A stretch of 64,000 bases of DNA from Lachnospiraceae bacterium JLR.KK002 (GTDB taxonomy: Bacteria; Bacillota; Clostridia; Lachnospirales; Lachnospiraceae): contig JAYMNP010000001.1 in assembly GCA_036941025.1 (NCBI GenBank), positions 3,640,001 through 3,704,000 on the forward strand, read 5' to 3'. The position numbers and the translations under genes were made by a program. Below the pieces are notes generated by a model. The model was not told the origin of the DNA. It did no database searches and worked only from the letters and a program-made list of their open reading frames with translations. Positions 1 to 10,215 of the stretch are shown one piece after another (positions within the stretch are counted from its first letter, which is position 1; each line of letters opens with the position of its first letter).

Positions 1-2410
<2,410 letters not shown>

Positions 2411-2500
2411 AGGAAGAAAGAAGGAAGAAGATGTAAGACGGGAAGAGGAGATGTAAGGGCTGTAGGCTGTATGGGTTTTTCAGGGTACAGAAAATATTAC

Positions 2501-2529
2501 TTTACAAAGTGTAATGTTTTTGCTATACT
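2501..2529 (+). promoter_or_regulatory. Promoter of the tRNA cluster
   Basis: TTTACA (2501-2506), a 17-nt spacer, then TATACT (2524-2529), ending ten bases before the first tRNA. The tRNA cluster therefore probably does not depend on rRNA-operon read-through. The 126 bases between the 23S end and tRNA-Asp contain no 5S rRNA. Confidence 0.6.
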
Positions 2530-2538
2530 TTTGTAGAT

Positions 2539-2612
2539 GGCCTAGTGGCTCAGTTGGTTAGAGCGCCGCCCTGTCACGGCGGAGGTCGAGGGTTCGAGTC
2601 CCTTCTGGGTCG
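2539..2612 (+). tRNA. tRNA-Asp (GTC)
   Basis: Cloverleaf with acceptor GGCCTAG/CTGGGTC, anticodon loop CTGTCAC and T-loop TTCGAGT. The 3' CCA is not encoded. First of seven tRNAs. Confidence 0.96.
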
Positions 2613-2621
2613 TTTGAATAT

Positions 2622-2694
2622 GGGATCTTAGCTCAGCTGGGAGAGCATCTGCCTTACAAGCAGAGGGTCACAGGTTCGAGCCCTGTAGGTCCCA
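2622..2694 (+). tRNA. tRNA-Val (TAC)
   Basis: Acceptor GGGATCT/AGGTCCC, anticodon loop CTTACAA, discriminator A, no encoded CCA. Confidence 0.96.
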
Positions 2695-2752
2695 TTGTTC
2701 ATGTTAATCAGGATACTGTATTCTGATTGATGATGTAATCCGAAGATTGCAG

Positions 2753-2825
2753 GCCGATGTGGCTCAATTGGCAGAGCAGCTGATTTGTAATCAGCAGGTT
2801 ATCGGTTCGAGTCCGATCATCGGCT
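2753..2825 (+). tRNA. tRNA-Thr (TGT)
   Basis: Acceptor GCCGATG/CATCGGC is fully paired; anticodon loop TTTGTAA; discriminator T; no encoded CCA. Confidence 0.96.
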
Positions 2826-2852
2826 CTTGAAAATTTTGTATTTTCATATTAT

Positions 2853-2934
2853 GGATGGATTCCCGAGTGGCCAAAGGGGGCAGACTGTAAATCTGTTGGC
2901 AACGCCTTCGAAGGTTCGAATCCTTCTCCATCCA
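2853..2934 (+). tRNA. tRNA-Tyr (GTA)
   Basis: Acceptor GGATGGA/TCCATCC, anticodon loop CTGTAAA and the long variable arm expected of bacterial tRNA-Tyr (82 nt in all). No encoded CCA. Confidence 0.96.
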
Positions 2935-2982
2935 TTAGGCAAATAAAATAGAGTTGCTGTATTTTATTTGTTTAAATATCAG

Positions 2983-3056
2983 CGCGGGGTGGAGCAGTCT
3001 GGAAGCTCGTCGGGCTCATAACCCGAAGGTCACAGGTTCAAATCCTGTCCCCGCAA
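2983..3056 (+). tRNA. Initiator tRNA-fMet (CAT)
   Basis: Anticodon loop CTCATAA. The C1-A72 mismatch (CGCGGGG against CCCCGCA) and three consecutive G-C pairs at the base of the anticodon stem (GGG/CCC) identify the initiator rather than the elongator form. Confidence 0.95.
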
Positions 3057-3069
3057 TTTTTCAGTCAAT

Positions 3070-3142
<73 letters not shown>

Positions 3143-3179
3143 CTTGTCAGTAAGATATTTTCAGATAATATTATATCAT

Positions 3180-3252
3180 GGGATATTAGCTCAGTTGGTA
3201 GAGCACTTGACTTTTAATCAAGTTGTCCGGGGTTCGAATCCCCGATGTCTCA
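3180..3252 (+). tRNA. tRNA-Lys (TTT)
   Basis: Acceptor GGGATAT/ATGTCTC with G-U pairs, anticodon loop CTTTTAA, discriminator A. Last tRNA of the cluster. Confidence 0.95.
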
Positions 3253-3291
3253 TTCATGAGGGCCCGTAAAACGGGCATTTCAGAAAAGAAA

Positions 3292-3318
3292 GCACTCCGT
3301 AAAGGGGTGCTTTTTTTC
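3292..3318 (+). terminator. Terminator of the tRNA cluster
   Basis: GCACTCC / GGGGTGC hairpin with a seven-T tail. A smaller GCCCGT/ACGGGC hairpin lies just upstream at 3262-3276. Confidence 0.75.
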
Positions 3319-3471
3319 TTATAGGAAACACCGTGTCACTGTGAAGTGCTAAAGTATATAGATTTCCTATAAGAGAAAAGCCCTCCGGGCGGATGCGCAG
3401 CTCGCGGAGATGAAATTTATTGCCAGGCAATCCGCTCGCGCGCGAAGAATGCGTAAGCGCATTCTTTTTTA
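3316..3471. repeat. Intergenic repeat R1, full-length copy A
   Basis: About 155 bp. It opens with a long imperfect inverted repeat whose outer arms are TCTTATAGGAAA and TTTCCTATAAGA, continues through the block GATGCGCAGCTCGCGGAGA and AATCCGCTCGC, and closes with a terminator-like hairpin AGAATGCG-TAAG-CGCATTCT followed by T6 (3446-3471). The same architecture and length recur at 62546-62700; the closing hairpin differs in sequence there but still pairs. Confidence 0.75.
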
Positions 3472-3710
3472 TGTACAGCCCCGTGCAGCGGAATTATGAC
3501 GTTATGCGGCGGGGCGCGCGACGAGCAGGAGGAAGATGTTTCTTCTCTGCTCGATTTCTACAGGAAAGACCCTGTCTGCTCTAATCAGAATTATACATAT
3601 TACCTTACCTGTCCCTTGCATTCCGTCAGAAAAACAGATAAAATCAGACCGAAACATATTTTTATTTGTAAACATTCGTAATCAGAGCGAACGGATAAGA
3701 TGGAGGAAAA
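3472..3710. other. Gene-free stretch with hairpins and a half copy of R1
   Basis: No credible gene. It holds a GCCCCG...CGGGGC pairing (3478-3516), a nested hairpin CGAGCAG...CTGCTCG (3520-3553) and, at 3555-3576, TTTCTACAGGAAAGACCCTGTC, which matches only the left arm of repeat R1. No clear promoter for the acetyltransferase was found. Confidence 0.5.
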
Positions 3711-4163
3711 ATGACAGTATTAAAAGAAATTGATGAAAATAACTGGCTTCAGGCAGCAGAGTTAAAGGTAGCGGAAGAACAGAAATTTTTTGTGGCCCGG
3801 TCCATAGGAATTCTGGCGAGAGGATATGTGTACCGAAAGGACAGGGCAAAAGTATTTGCCATATCCGACGGAACTGAACTGGTGGGACTTGCCATGGTTC
3901 GGGATTTGGATGAAGAACCGGCCTGTTATGATCTGCAGCAGTTTATGATTGACGAAAAATTTCAGGGAAAAGGACATGGAACAAAAGCTCTGCAGGAAAT
4001 TTTAAAGATTCTGGGAGAAGAACAGAAATATTCCTGTGTGGAAGTATGCGTGAAAAAAGAGGCAAAAGCAGCCATGCGGGTATATGAGAAAGCAGGTTTT
4101 CGGGATACGGGATATATCGACGAGGACGCGCCGGATTCCTGTAACCTGATATATGAATTTTAA
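3711..4163 (+). CDS. GNAT family N-acetyltransferase
   Basis: A 150-residue acetyl-CoA-dependent N-acetyltransferase. The acetyl-CoA binding motif is visible as FQGKGHGTKAL around residues 84-94 (R/Q-x-x-G-x-G/A pattern), followed by the C-terminal VYEKAGFRDTGY segment typical of the fold. The general shape resembles diamine/spermidine acetyltransferases (BltD/SpeG type), but the substrate cannot be assigned from sequence alone. The start is set by GGAGG a few bases upstream. The gene stands alone: a repeat (R2) follows its stop codon and the next gene has its own promoter. Confidence 0.88.
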   Translation: MTVLKEIDENNWLQAAELKVAEEQKFFVARSIGILARGYVYRKDRAKVFAISDGTELVGLAMVRDLDEEPACYDLQQFMIDEKFQGKGHGTKALQEILKILGEEQKYSCVEVCVKKEAKAAMRVYEKAGFRDTGYIDEDAPDSCNLIYEF

Positions 4164-4188
4164 ATAAGTATGCTATTGAACGGCCCAT

Positions 4189-4264
4189 GTTTGAACAGCC
4201 TGCATTCTCCGCGCATACATGCAGGCATGACTTACACTGAACACAGGCTATGGCTGAACTGTCA
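4189..4264. repeat. Intergenic repeat R2, copy 1 (MITE-like)
   Basis: About 76 bp lying just after the acetyltransferase gene. Read on the minus strand it begins GTGACAGTTCAGCCATAGCCT and continues through TCATGCCTGCATG. Related copies lie at 21393-21467 and 40014-40066. The terminal inverted repeats are degenerate in this copy. Confidence 0.65.
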
Positions 4265-4295
4265 CCAAAAAAGTGTGAAAACTGGAAAAGAACTA

Positions 4296-4324
4296 TTGAA
4301 ATTTCAGAAGATTTCAGAGATAAT
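4296..4324 (+). promoter_or_regulatory. Promoter of fucO
   Basis: TTGAAA (4296-4301), a 17-nt spacer, then GATAAT (4319-4324), about 50 bases before the start codon. Confidence 0.55.
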
Positions 4325-4374
4325 AGAAATACAGTTTCAATTGTGGAACCGTATGACCAGAAAGGAGAGGGAAA

Positions 4375-5523
4375 ATGGCAAACAGATTTGTATTAAACGA
4401 GACATCGTATCATGGGGCAGGTGCAATCCAGGAGATTGCCACAGAGGCAAAGGGAAGAGGATTTCAGAAAGCATTTGTGTGTTCAGATCCGGATCTTGTA
4501 AAATTCGGGGTAACAAAAAAAGTATTGGATGTATTGGATAAAGCGGGGCTGGCATATGAATTATATTCCAACATCAAACCGAACCCAACCATCGAAAATG
4601 TACAGACAGGTGTGGAAGCCTGTAAGAAATCAGGCGCAGATTACCTGATTGCCATTGGCGGCGGCTCTTCCATGGATACCGCAAAAGCCATCGGTATCAT
4701 TATCAATAACCCGGATTTTGCTGATGTGGTAAGTCTGGAAGGTGTTGCACCTACACAGAATAAATCCGTTCCTGTTTTTGCAGTGCCTACTACAGCAGGA
4801 ACAGCAGCAGAGGTAACCATTAATTATGTAATTACAGATGATGCAAAGAATCGTAAAATGGTGTGCGTGGATCCAAAAGATATTCCGGTTGTGGCTTTCG
4901 TGGATTCCGATATGATGGCTTCCATGCCCAAAGGATTAACAGCAGCTACGGGTATGGATGCGCTGACCCATGCGATTGAAGGCTATATTACAGCAGGTGC
5001 ATGGGAATTGTCAGATATGTTCCATATTAAGGCAATTGAAATTATTGCAAAAAGCCTGCGGGGCGCAGTGGAAAATACACCGGAAGGCAGAGAAGGAATG
5101 GCCCTTGGACAGTATGTGGCCGGAATGGGATTTTCCAATGTGGGACTTGGAATTGTACATTCCATGGCTCATCCGCTGGGTGCACTGTATGACACCCCTC
5201 ACGGTGTGGCAAATGCAATTATTCTTCCTACCGTTATGGAATATAATGCGGAAGCTACCGGAGAAAAATACCGTGAAATTGCCAGAGCCATGGGTGTGGA
5301 AGGTGTTGATTCCATGAGTCAGGAAGAATACCGGAAAGCTGCTGTGGAGGCAGTAAAGAAACTTTCTCAGGATGTGGGAATACCGCAGGATTTAAAAGAA
5401 ATTGTGAAAAAAGAGGACATTCCTTTCCTGGCACAGTCAGCTTACGATGATGCCTGCAGACCTGGAAATCCGAAAGAAACCAGTGTGGAAGATATTACAA
5501 AACTCTATGAATCTTTAATCTGA
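4375..5523 (+). CDS. fucO: Lactaldehyde reductase (propanediol oxidoreductase)
   Basis: A 382-residue Fe-dependent alcohol dehydrogenase (group III) that interconverts L-lactaldehyde and (S)-1,2-propanediol with NAD(H), the fermentative end of fucose and rhamnose breakdown. It resembles E. coli FucO along its length: the N-terminal MANRFVLNET, the GGGSSMDTAKA nucleotide loop, TTAGTAAEVT, and the metal ligands Asp and His in GMDALTHAIEGY plus two His in VHSMAHPLGALYDTPHG. GGAGAGG precedes the ATG. No fucose or rhamnose catabolic genes lie nearby, so it may serve general aldehyde reduction. A strong terminator follows. Confidence 0.9.
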   Translation: MANRFVLNETSYHGAGAIQEIATEAKGRGFQKAFVCSDPDLVKFGVTKKVLDVLDKAGLAYELYSNIKPNPTIENVQTGVEACKKSGADYLIAIGGGSSMDTAKAIGIIINNPDFADVVSLEGVAPTQNKSVPVFAVPTTAGTAAEVTINYVITDDAKNRKMVCVDPKDIPVVAFVDSDMMASMPKGLTAATGMDALTHAIEGYITAGAWELSDMFHIKAIEIIAKSLRGAVENTPEGREGMALGQYVAGMGFSNVGLGIVHSMAHPLGALYDTPHGVANAIILPTVMEYNAEATGEKYREIARAMGVEGVDSMSQEEYRKAAVEAVKKLSQDVGIPQDLKEIVKKEDIPFLAQSAYDDACRPGNPKETSVEDITKLYESLI

Positions 5524-5549
5524 CAGAGCATAAGTATAAATTTGGTCAG

Positions 5550-5600
5550 AGAATCCGGCCCTTTGCTGAAAGCAAATCTTAAAGGGGCCGGATTCTGTTT
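5550..5600 (+). terminator. Terminator of fucO (repeat R5, copy 1)
   Basis: A long stem with GAATCCGGCC paired to GGCCGGATTC (5551-5595) and a short T-run. An element of the same 45-nt length and very similar sequence lies at 53205-53249. Confidence 0.75.
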
Positions 5601-5621
5601 AAAAACTCTTTGAATAAAACA

Positions 5622-5650
5622 TTGCATAACAGGCAGAATGGTATTATAAT
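5622..5650 (+). promoter_or_regulatory. Promoter of the DUF1858 gene
   Basis: TTGCAT (5622-5627), a 17-nt spacer and a perfect TATAAT (5645-5650). Confidence 0.7.
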
Positions 5651-5702
5651 ATAAAAATGCATGTACTGTAAGATGTATATGAATGATAAGGAGGTAAGAA
5701 AA

Positions 5703-5903
5703 ATGGCTCAGGTGACAAAAGAAACCATGATTGGTGAACTGCTTCAGATTGATGAAAATGTTGCGCCGATTTTACTGGAAATCGGTATGCATTGTCTTGG
5801 ATGTCCTTCATCCCAGATGGAAACAATTGCAGAGGCGGCAATGGTGCATGGAATAGAGCCGGATGCACTGGTAAATAAAATCAATGATTTTCTGGCAAAA
5901 TAA
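5703..5903 (+). CDS. DUF1858 redox-disulfide domain protein
   Basis: A 66-residue protein consisting of one DUF1858 domain, the small family often found beside hybrid-cluster or other redox proteins. The family hallmark is present: a C-x-x-C pair in GMHCLGCPSS, suited to a redox disulfide or metal site, within a short helical fold. Residue runs DALVNKINDFLAK close the domain. The start is set by AAGGAGG nine bases upstream, so an in-frame ATG 42 bases earlier is not used. It has its own promoter and terminator and is therefore a monocistronic unit. The physiological partner is unknown. Confidence 0.85.
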   Translation: MAQVTKETMIGELLQIDENVAPILLEIGMHCLGCPSSQMETIAEAAMVHGIEPDALVNKINDFLAK

Positions 5904-5924
5904 GTCCGGAGCAATATAAAGGAA

Positions 5925-5975
5925 CGGAGTAATCACCATATATGAAATCATGTGATTACCCCGCCTTTTCTTTTG
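5925..5975 (+). terminator. Terminator of the DUF1858 gene
   Basis: CGGAGTAATCAC pairs with GTGATTACCCCG, followed by CCTTTTCTTTT. Confidence 0.7.
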
Positions 5976-6850
5976 CTCAAATGTAACGGATATATCCGGC
6001 ATATGCCGAAAATATCCGGTTTATATATGATTCGTGAATAAGATTTCTCTACTTATCCAAAATGAAATACCTGAACGATTCCCCCTCCTTTGCTTCTTCA
6101 TGACTATGAAGTTATTTCGTGATATAACAAAATCTGCAGATGGAACAGCGGTACGGGCTGTCCCATACAGATGTTTCCGGAAATTTCAGATATTTCCGGA
6201 ATAAACAGAACATTTGGAAAATCCAGGTTCTTTTTTCTTATCCCAAAGTATGGAATGGAATATTCCATAACTGCCAGCACAGCAATTTATAATAGTGATT
6301 TTCCGAAAGTTCTGGCTTGTCTGAAAAGGTCTTTCTGCTGAGATGTATAGTAAGAAGTTCCATCATGCCCCGGCGGGGCAGGAACAGAGTCCGAAATACC
6401 GACGTTTTATGAAATGTATCTGAATATGAGCAGTCAGACGTCTGCGTGTTTCCGGGTTAATTTTATCGGATTTCCACATACTATATTTATTGAGCCCGAT
6501 ACGTTATTCAGGCACCGGTATGCGAAATAAGATGATACAGAAACGGGGAAATACATGATAACATTTGATGAAATGTGTCTTTAAGACCTTACAGACTGGC
6601 AGAACCATCATCTGGAAAAATTCTGCCATAAGTTCCCGACCCTGCGACGGGTTACTTTTCAGAAAAAAAGTGTTATAATAGGTAAGGAAAAGCAGCCGCA
6701 GGCCGAAAAAAATGTTGTGGGCTCCTTTCTGTCGGAACCGGACTGACATCTCTGAATCATTTATAGCATACAAATATTACCAAATGCAATAGCTTTTGAA
6801 AAATGTTTAGAAAATTAATATTTTTTTTAGAAAAACGGGGAGAGTACGAC
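5976..6850. other. Gene-free stretch of about 0.9 kb
   Basis: AT-rich sequence with no open frame having a ribosome binding site and no recognisable protein similarity. A 89-codon minus-strand frame at 6504-6773 lacks coding character. Small hairpins are visible: TTTCCGGAAA near 6173 and GCCCC-GGC-GGGGC at 6367-6380. It may contain a decayed gene or an unrecognised RNA; nothing more can be supported. Confidence 0.4.
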
Positions 6851-6880
6851 TTGACGAAATACAAGAATATGTAATATACT
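6851..6880 (+). promoter_or_regulatory. Promoter of mecA
   Basis: TTGACG (6851-6856), an 18-nt spacer and TATACT (6875-6880), leaving a leader of about 105 nt. Confidence 0.65.
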
Positions 6881-6994
6881 TTGAGTACCATAAAAAAGCA
6901 GAAAATAACTGGATTTCTGTATAATTTATATTGTTCATTGTTGTATTTATATATAAATTCCCGATGTGGCCATTTAGAAGAAGGAAGGGATTAC

Positions 6995-7783
6995 ATGAAA
7001 ATTGAAAAGGTAAATGAGAACCAGATTCGCTGCACGCTCACCAGAGAAGATCTGGCGGATCGGCAGCTCAAGTTAAGCGAACTGGCGTATGGAACCGAGA
7101 AGGCCAAAATGCTTTTCCGGGACATGATGCAGCAGGCAGCTTATGAATGTGGATTTGAGGCAGAGGACATTCCGTTAATGATTGAAGCCATTCCTCTGTC
7201 AGCGGATACAATTATACTGATTATAACGAAGGTGGAATATCCGGAAGAGCTGGACACCAGGTTTTCCCAGTTTGCACCGGGCGACCCGGAAGACGATACC
7301 AGGGAGGAATATACAGGGGAGGAAAGCGACAGAGTGTTCGAGACAGCAGGAGCTGATGATATTCTGGATCTGGTCCGCAAACTGCAGGAGCAGAGCAAGG
7401 GGGCGGAAACAGCCAACTGTGACAACGATTTTATTCCCCTTGAGAAGGCTATCCGACAGAAGCAGGAAGAGAAAGAACCTCTTGTGGTGGACATCACCAA
7501 GCTGTTTGTGTTTGATGAGCTGGATGAAGTAAACCGGCTGGCACGGGTGCTGAAAGGATTCTATAATGGCTGCAACGTGCTGTATAAAAATAAACTGAAC
7601 CGGAAGTATTACCTGATTATCAGTAAGAGTCAGCATACACCGGAGGAATTCAACAAGGTATGTAATATTTTGGCGGAATATGCACATCAGGAAAAATATT
7701 CATCTGCAATCAGGGCGTATTGCGAAGAACATTATGAACTGATTTTGAAGGAAGACGCATTGCAGATACTGAGTAAAATTTGA
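6995..7783 (+). CDS. mecA: MecA adaptor protein
   Basis: A 262-residue adaptor of the MecA family, which in Firmicutes delivers substrates to the ClpC/ClpP protease and controls competence and other regulators. The N-terminal substrate-binding domain begins MKIEKVNENQIRCTLT. An acidic linker spans roughly residues 85-165. The C-terminal ClpC-binding domain is recognisable from VFDELDEVNRLARVL and the LYKNKLNRKYYL strand. The start at 6995 follows GGAAGGG; an upstream in-frame ATG at 6881 overlaps the promoter and is rejected. A weak terminator separates it from the GH18 gene. Confidence 0.9.
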   Translation: MKIEKVNENQIRCTLTREDLADRQLKLSELAYGTEKAKMLFRDMMQQAAYECGFEAEDIPLMIEAIPLSADTIILIITKVEYPEELDTRFSQFAPGDPEDDTREEYTGEESDRVFETAGADDILDLVRKLQEQSKGAETANCDNDFIPLEKAIRQKQEEKEPLVVDITKLFVFDELDEVNRLARVLKGFYNGCNVLYKNKLNRKYYLIISKSQHTPEEFNKVCNILAEYAHQEKYSSAIRAYCEEHYELILKEDALQILSKI

Positions 7784-7787
7784 GAAT

Positions 7788-7817
7788 AACCCCTTGTGTT
7801 TTTACATGAGGGGTTTT
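7788..7817 (+). terminator. Weak terminator after mecA
   Basis: AACCCCTTGTG pairs with CATGAGGGGTT, followed by only four T. Partial read-through into the GH18 gene is likely because no separate promoter was seen. Confidence 0.55.
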
Positions 7818-7834
7818 CTACATAGGAGGATGAA

Positions 7835-9706
7835 ATGTCAGATACGGACAGGACGCCGGAAGAAATGGCGGGGAGAAATGAAGGAAAAGCAGAAGATACG
7901 GAAAGCAGGAGGGAACGGGCAGCCGCCAGGCGGAGTCCGCGCAGGTCTTCCCGAAGAAACAGACGCAGGCGCCGGAATCGGATGACGCCGGTACTGGCAG
8001 CAGTTATTTTTATCACAGTGGTGGTTCTGCTGGCCCTGCTCAGCGTGGTGATTAAGAAATACAGCCCCAGTAAGGAACGCGCCGATTTGAATGAATATTA
8101 TAATGTTCAGAATGAAGAGGATTTGGCGGTGGTTCTGGACAATCAGCTTCTGGAAGAACAGGCAAAATACTGGGACGGCCATGTATATATGGACTATAAA
8201 CTGGTGCAGCAATACCTGAATCAGCGGTTTTACTGGGATCACAACGAAAATATTCTGCGGTATGTAACAGGTACGGATGTTGTTTCCGTAAATGCAGGCG
8301 CCATGGAATATGCGGTGACCAGGAAAAATGAAAGCACAGACTATGTGATTGTCCGGGTGGATGGAGAGCATATGTATCTGGCGCTTGATTTTGTACAGAA
8401 ATATACCAATATGGATTTTGCCATGTATCAGAGCCCCAATCGGGTGAAAATCACCTCAGTCTGGGGAGAGATTCAGACCGCTCCTGTTCGGAAAAAGACG
8501 GAAATCCGTGTGAAAGGCGGTATTAAGAGCCCCATCGTGGCAGATTTGGAAAAGGACAGCAGGGTGACTATTCTGGATACGGGAGAAGACTGGAGCAGAG
8601 TCTGCACAGAAGATGGCATGATTGGCTGGCTGAAGAATAAAAGGCTGGGAGAAACAGGTACGGAAACTCTGGCAAGGGAATTTGAGGAGCCTGTATTTTC
8701 CCATTTACTGAAAGAGGGACCGGTGAGCCTGGGATGGCATCAGGTGACAAGCCAGGAAGCAAATGGAAAGATTTCCAGTATTCTGCAGTCCACCAAAGGG
8801 GTGAATGTAATATCTCCCACCTGGTTTTACCTGAATGACAACGACGGAAATATTTATTCGCTGGCCAGCCGGGATTACGTTAATTACTGTCACCAGAACA
8901 ATGTGGAAGTATGGGGGTTAATCAGCAATCTGGAAAATCCGGATGCAGACAGTACCTATGTGCTGACTCACAGTTCCACCAGGGATTACCTCACCAGCCA
9001 GATTATTGCAGCGGCTATTGAATATGATCTGGACGGAATTAATCTGGACTTTGAGGCACTGAGCGGCGAGGTGGGGGACGCATATATACAGTTTATCCGG
9101 GAACTGTCTCTGAAATGTGAGAATAATAATCTGGTGCTTTCCGTGGATAATTATGTGCCCACAGATTACACTGCATTTTATAACCGGGCAGAGCAGGCGT
9201 TATTTGCGGATTACGTGATCATTATGGGGTACGATGAACATTACAGCGGTTCTGAGGATATTGGCTCTGTAGCTTCGATTGGTTTTGTGCGGGAGGGTGT
9301 GGAGAATACCCTGAAAGAGGTTCCGCCGGAACAGACCATTCTGGGTATGCCTTTTTATAGCAGAATCTGGGAGCTGACGCCGAAAGAAGGAGCCGGAGAG
9401 GATGTGGAGTCTGCTGCCGAGGATTATCTGCCCTATACCTTTACCTGTACGGAGGAAGGTATGCAGACGGTGGAAAACCGTTATACCACTAACGGTGCCC
9501 AGCCCATCTGGTCTGACGAGGACGGACAGTTCATTGCGGAGTATGAAAACGGAGGTAAGACGTATAAAATGTGGATTGAGAACGAGGCTTCTCTGGAGGA
9601 GAAGCTGAAAGTCATGAAGCAGAATAATCTGGCCGGAGCAGCTTACTGGAAGCTGGGGCTGGAGCGGCCTTCCGCCTGGGATACGATTATTAAATATGTG
9701 AACTAG
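7835..9706 (+). CDS. Membrane-anchored glycosyl hydrolase family 18 protein with SH3 domain
   Basis: A 623-residue cell-envelope hydrolase. A very basic cytoplasmic tail (residues 20-49, many Arg) precedes one membrane helix at about 52-73. The middle part (about 85-210) resembles a copper-amine-oxidase-N-like segment and is followed by a bacterial SH3 domain (about 218-275). The C-terminal GH18 domain carries the catalytic motif D400-G-I-N-L-D405-F-E407, with E407 as the general acid; the third motif position is Asn rather than Asp, as in YaaH-type spore and cell-wall N-acetylglucosaminidases. A role in peptidoglycan remodelling is inferred. AGGAGG precedes the ATG. Confidence 0.88.
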   Translation: MSDTDRTPEEMAGRNEGKAEDTESRRERAAARRSPRRSSRRNRRRRRNRMTPVLAAVIFITVVVLLALLSVVIKKYSPSKERADLNEYYNVQNEEDLAVVLDNQLLEEQAKYWDGHVYMDYKLVQQYLNQRFYWDHNENILRYVTGTDVVSVNAGAMEYAVTRKNESTDYVIVRVDGEHMYLALDFVQKYTNMDFAMYQSPNRVKITSVWGEIQTAPVRKKTEIRVKGGIKSPIVADLEKDSRVTILDTGEDWSRVCTEDGMIGWLKNKRLGETGTETLAREFEEPVFSHLLKEGPVSLGWHQVTSQEANGKISSILQSTKGVNVISPTWFYLNDNDGNIYSLASRDYVNYCHQNNVEVWGLISNLENPDADSTYVLTHSSTRDYLTSQIIAAAIEYDLDGINLDFEALSGEVGDAYIQFIRELSLKCENNNLVLSVDNYVPTDYTAFYNRAEQALFADYVIIMGYDEHYSGSEDIGSVASIGFVREGVENTLKEVPPEQTILGMPFYSRIWELTPKEGAGEDVESAAEDYLPYTFTCTEEGMQTVENRYTTNGAQPIWSDEDGQFIAEYENGGKTYKMWIENEASLEEKLKVMKQNNLAGAAYWKLGLERPSAWDTIIKYVN

Positions 9707-9712
9707 GGAACG

Positions 9713-9760
9713 AAAACCCGCCGCGTTCATGAAGAAAAATCATGAGCGCGGCGGGTTTTA
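9713..9760 (+). terminator. Terminator of the GH18 gene
   Basis: AAAACCCGCCGCG...CGCGGCGGGTTTTA, a GC-rich stem extended by TTCATGA/TCATGA-type pairing around an A-rich loop. Confidence 0.8.
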
Positions 9761-9777
9761 CGAAGGAGGAAACGATT

Positions 9778-9936
9778 ATGTACCAGTTTTTATGTCTGTT
9801 TGGGCCGGGCGGGATGCGCACTCGTGCGAATGGAAGATGTCACTACGTGACCGCACTCGGCGCGACAAAATGTGCAATCCCCTCAAGACTGAGGGACAGG
9901 GGAGCTGAAGTGGGCTTGCCCACTTTGTTCTCTTAA
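9778..9936 (+). CDS. Possible 52-codon ORF read through an intergenic repeat
   Basis: ATG at 9778 is preceded by AAGGAGG with eight bases of spacing, which is a good start signal. However the frame runs into the sequence GATGCGCACTCG and then through repeat R4, and the predicted peptide (starting MYQFLCLFGPGG) has no recognisable domain, signal peptide or membrane helix. It may be a translated repeat rather than a gene under selection. Confidence 0.25.
   Translation: MYQFLCLFGPGGMRTRANGRCHYVTALGATKCAIPSRLRDRGAEVGLPTLFS
9855..9930. repeat. Intergenic repeat R4, copy 1
   Basis: Contains CCCTCAAGACTGAGGG (a short hairpin) followed by AGTGGGC-TT-GCCCACTTTG. The second copy at 42626-42699 has CCCTCAAGAATGAGGG and AGCGGAC-CT-GTCCGCTTTTT: the stem sequence changes on both sides so that pairing is kept. 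This copy is preceded at 9813 by GATGCGCACTCG, the block also found in R1 elements. Confidence 0.7.
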
Positions 9937-9983
9937 CAACAGCCAGGCGTACTCTGTGCGGATTTTCCCAAAATTGTTTTCCA

Positions 9984-10003
9984 CAAAATGCCGGGCATTT
10001 TTT
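9984..10003 (+). terminator. Small terminator-like hairpin
   Basis: AAATGC-CGG-GCATTT followed by a T-run. No further element is evident between here and the response regulator gene. Confidence 0.45.
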
Positions 10004-10215
10004 CTTATAAAAAAGCCAAAAAAGCCGAAAAACAGAAAAGACAGAGAATATATACCGGGAAAAAGAAGATAGATATGATTATAGGTAAATGTAAGCGGCA
10101 GGCCAGTCACAACAGCCAAATGTCCGGTCACTGCATTTTCGGAAAAACCGGAAAAAAAGCGCCGATAACATAAATGACCGGAAACAGGTTCCCGGAAGTC
10201 ATGAGGTGAAAGAAA

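Noticed and set aside
2411..2538. A 5S rRNA gene behind 23S
   Set aside because: None of the conserved 5S segments is present and the gap is barely 5S length.
6504..6773. Minus-strand 89-codon frame
   Set aside because: No ribosome binding site, no domain, and hydrophobic/aromatic composition typical of AT-rich noncoding sequence.
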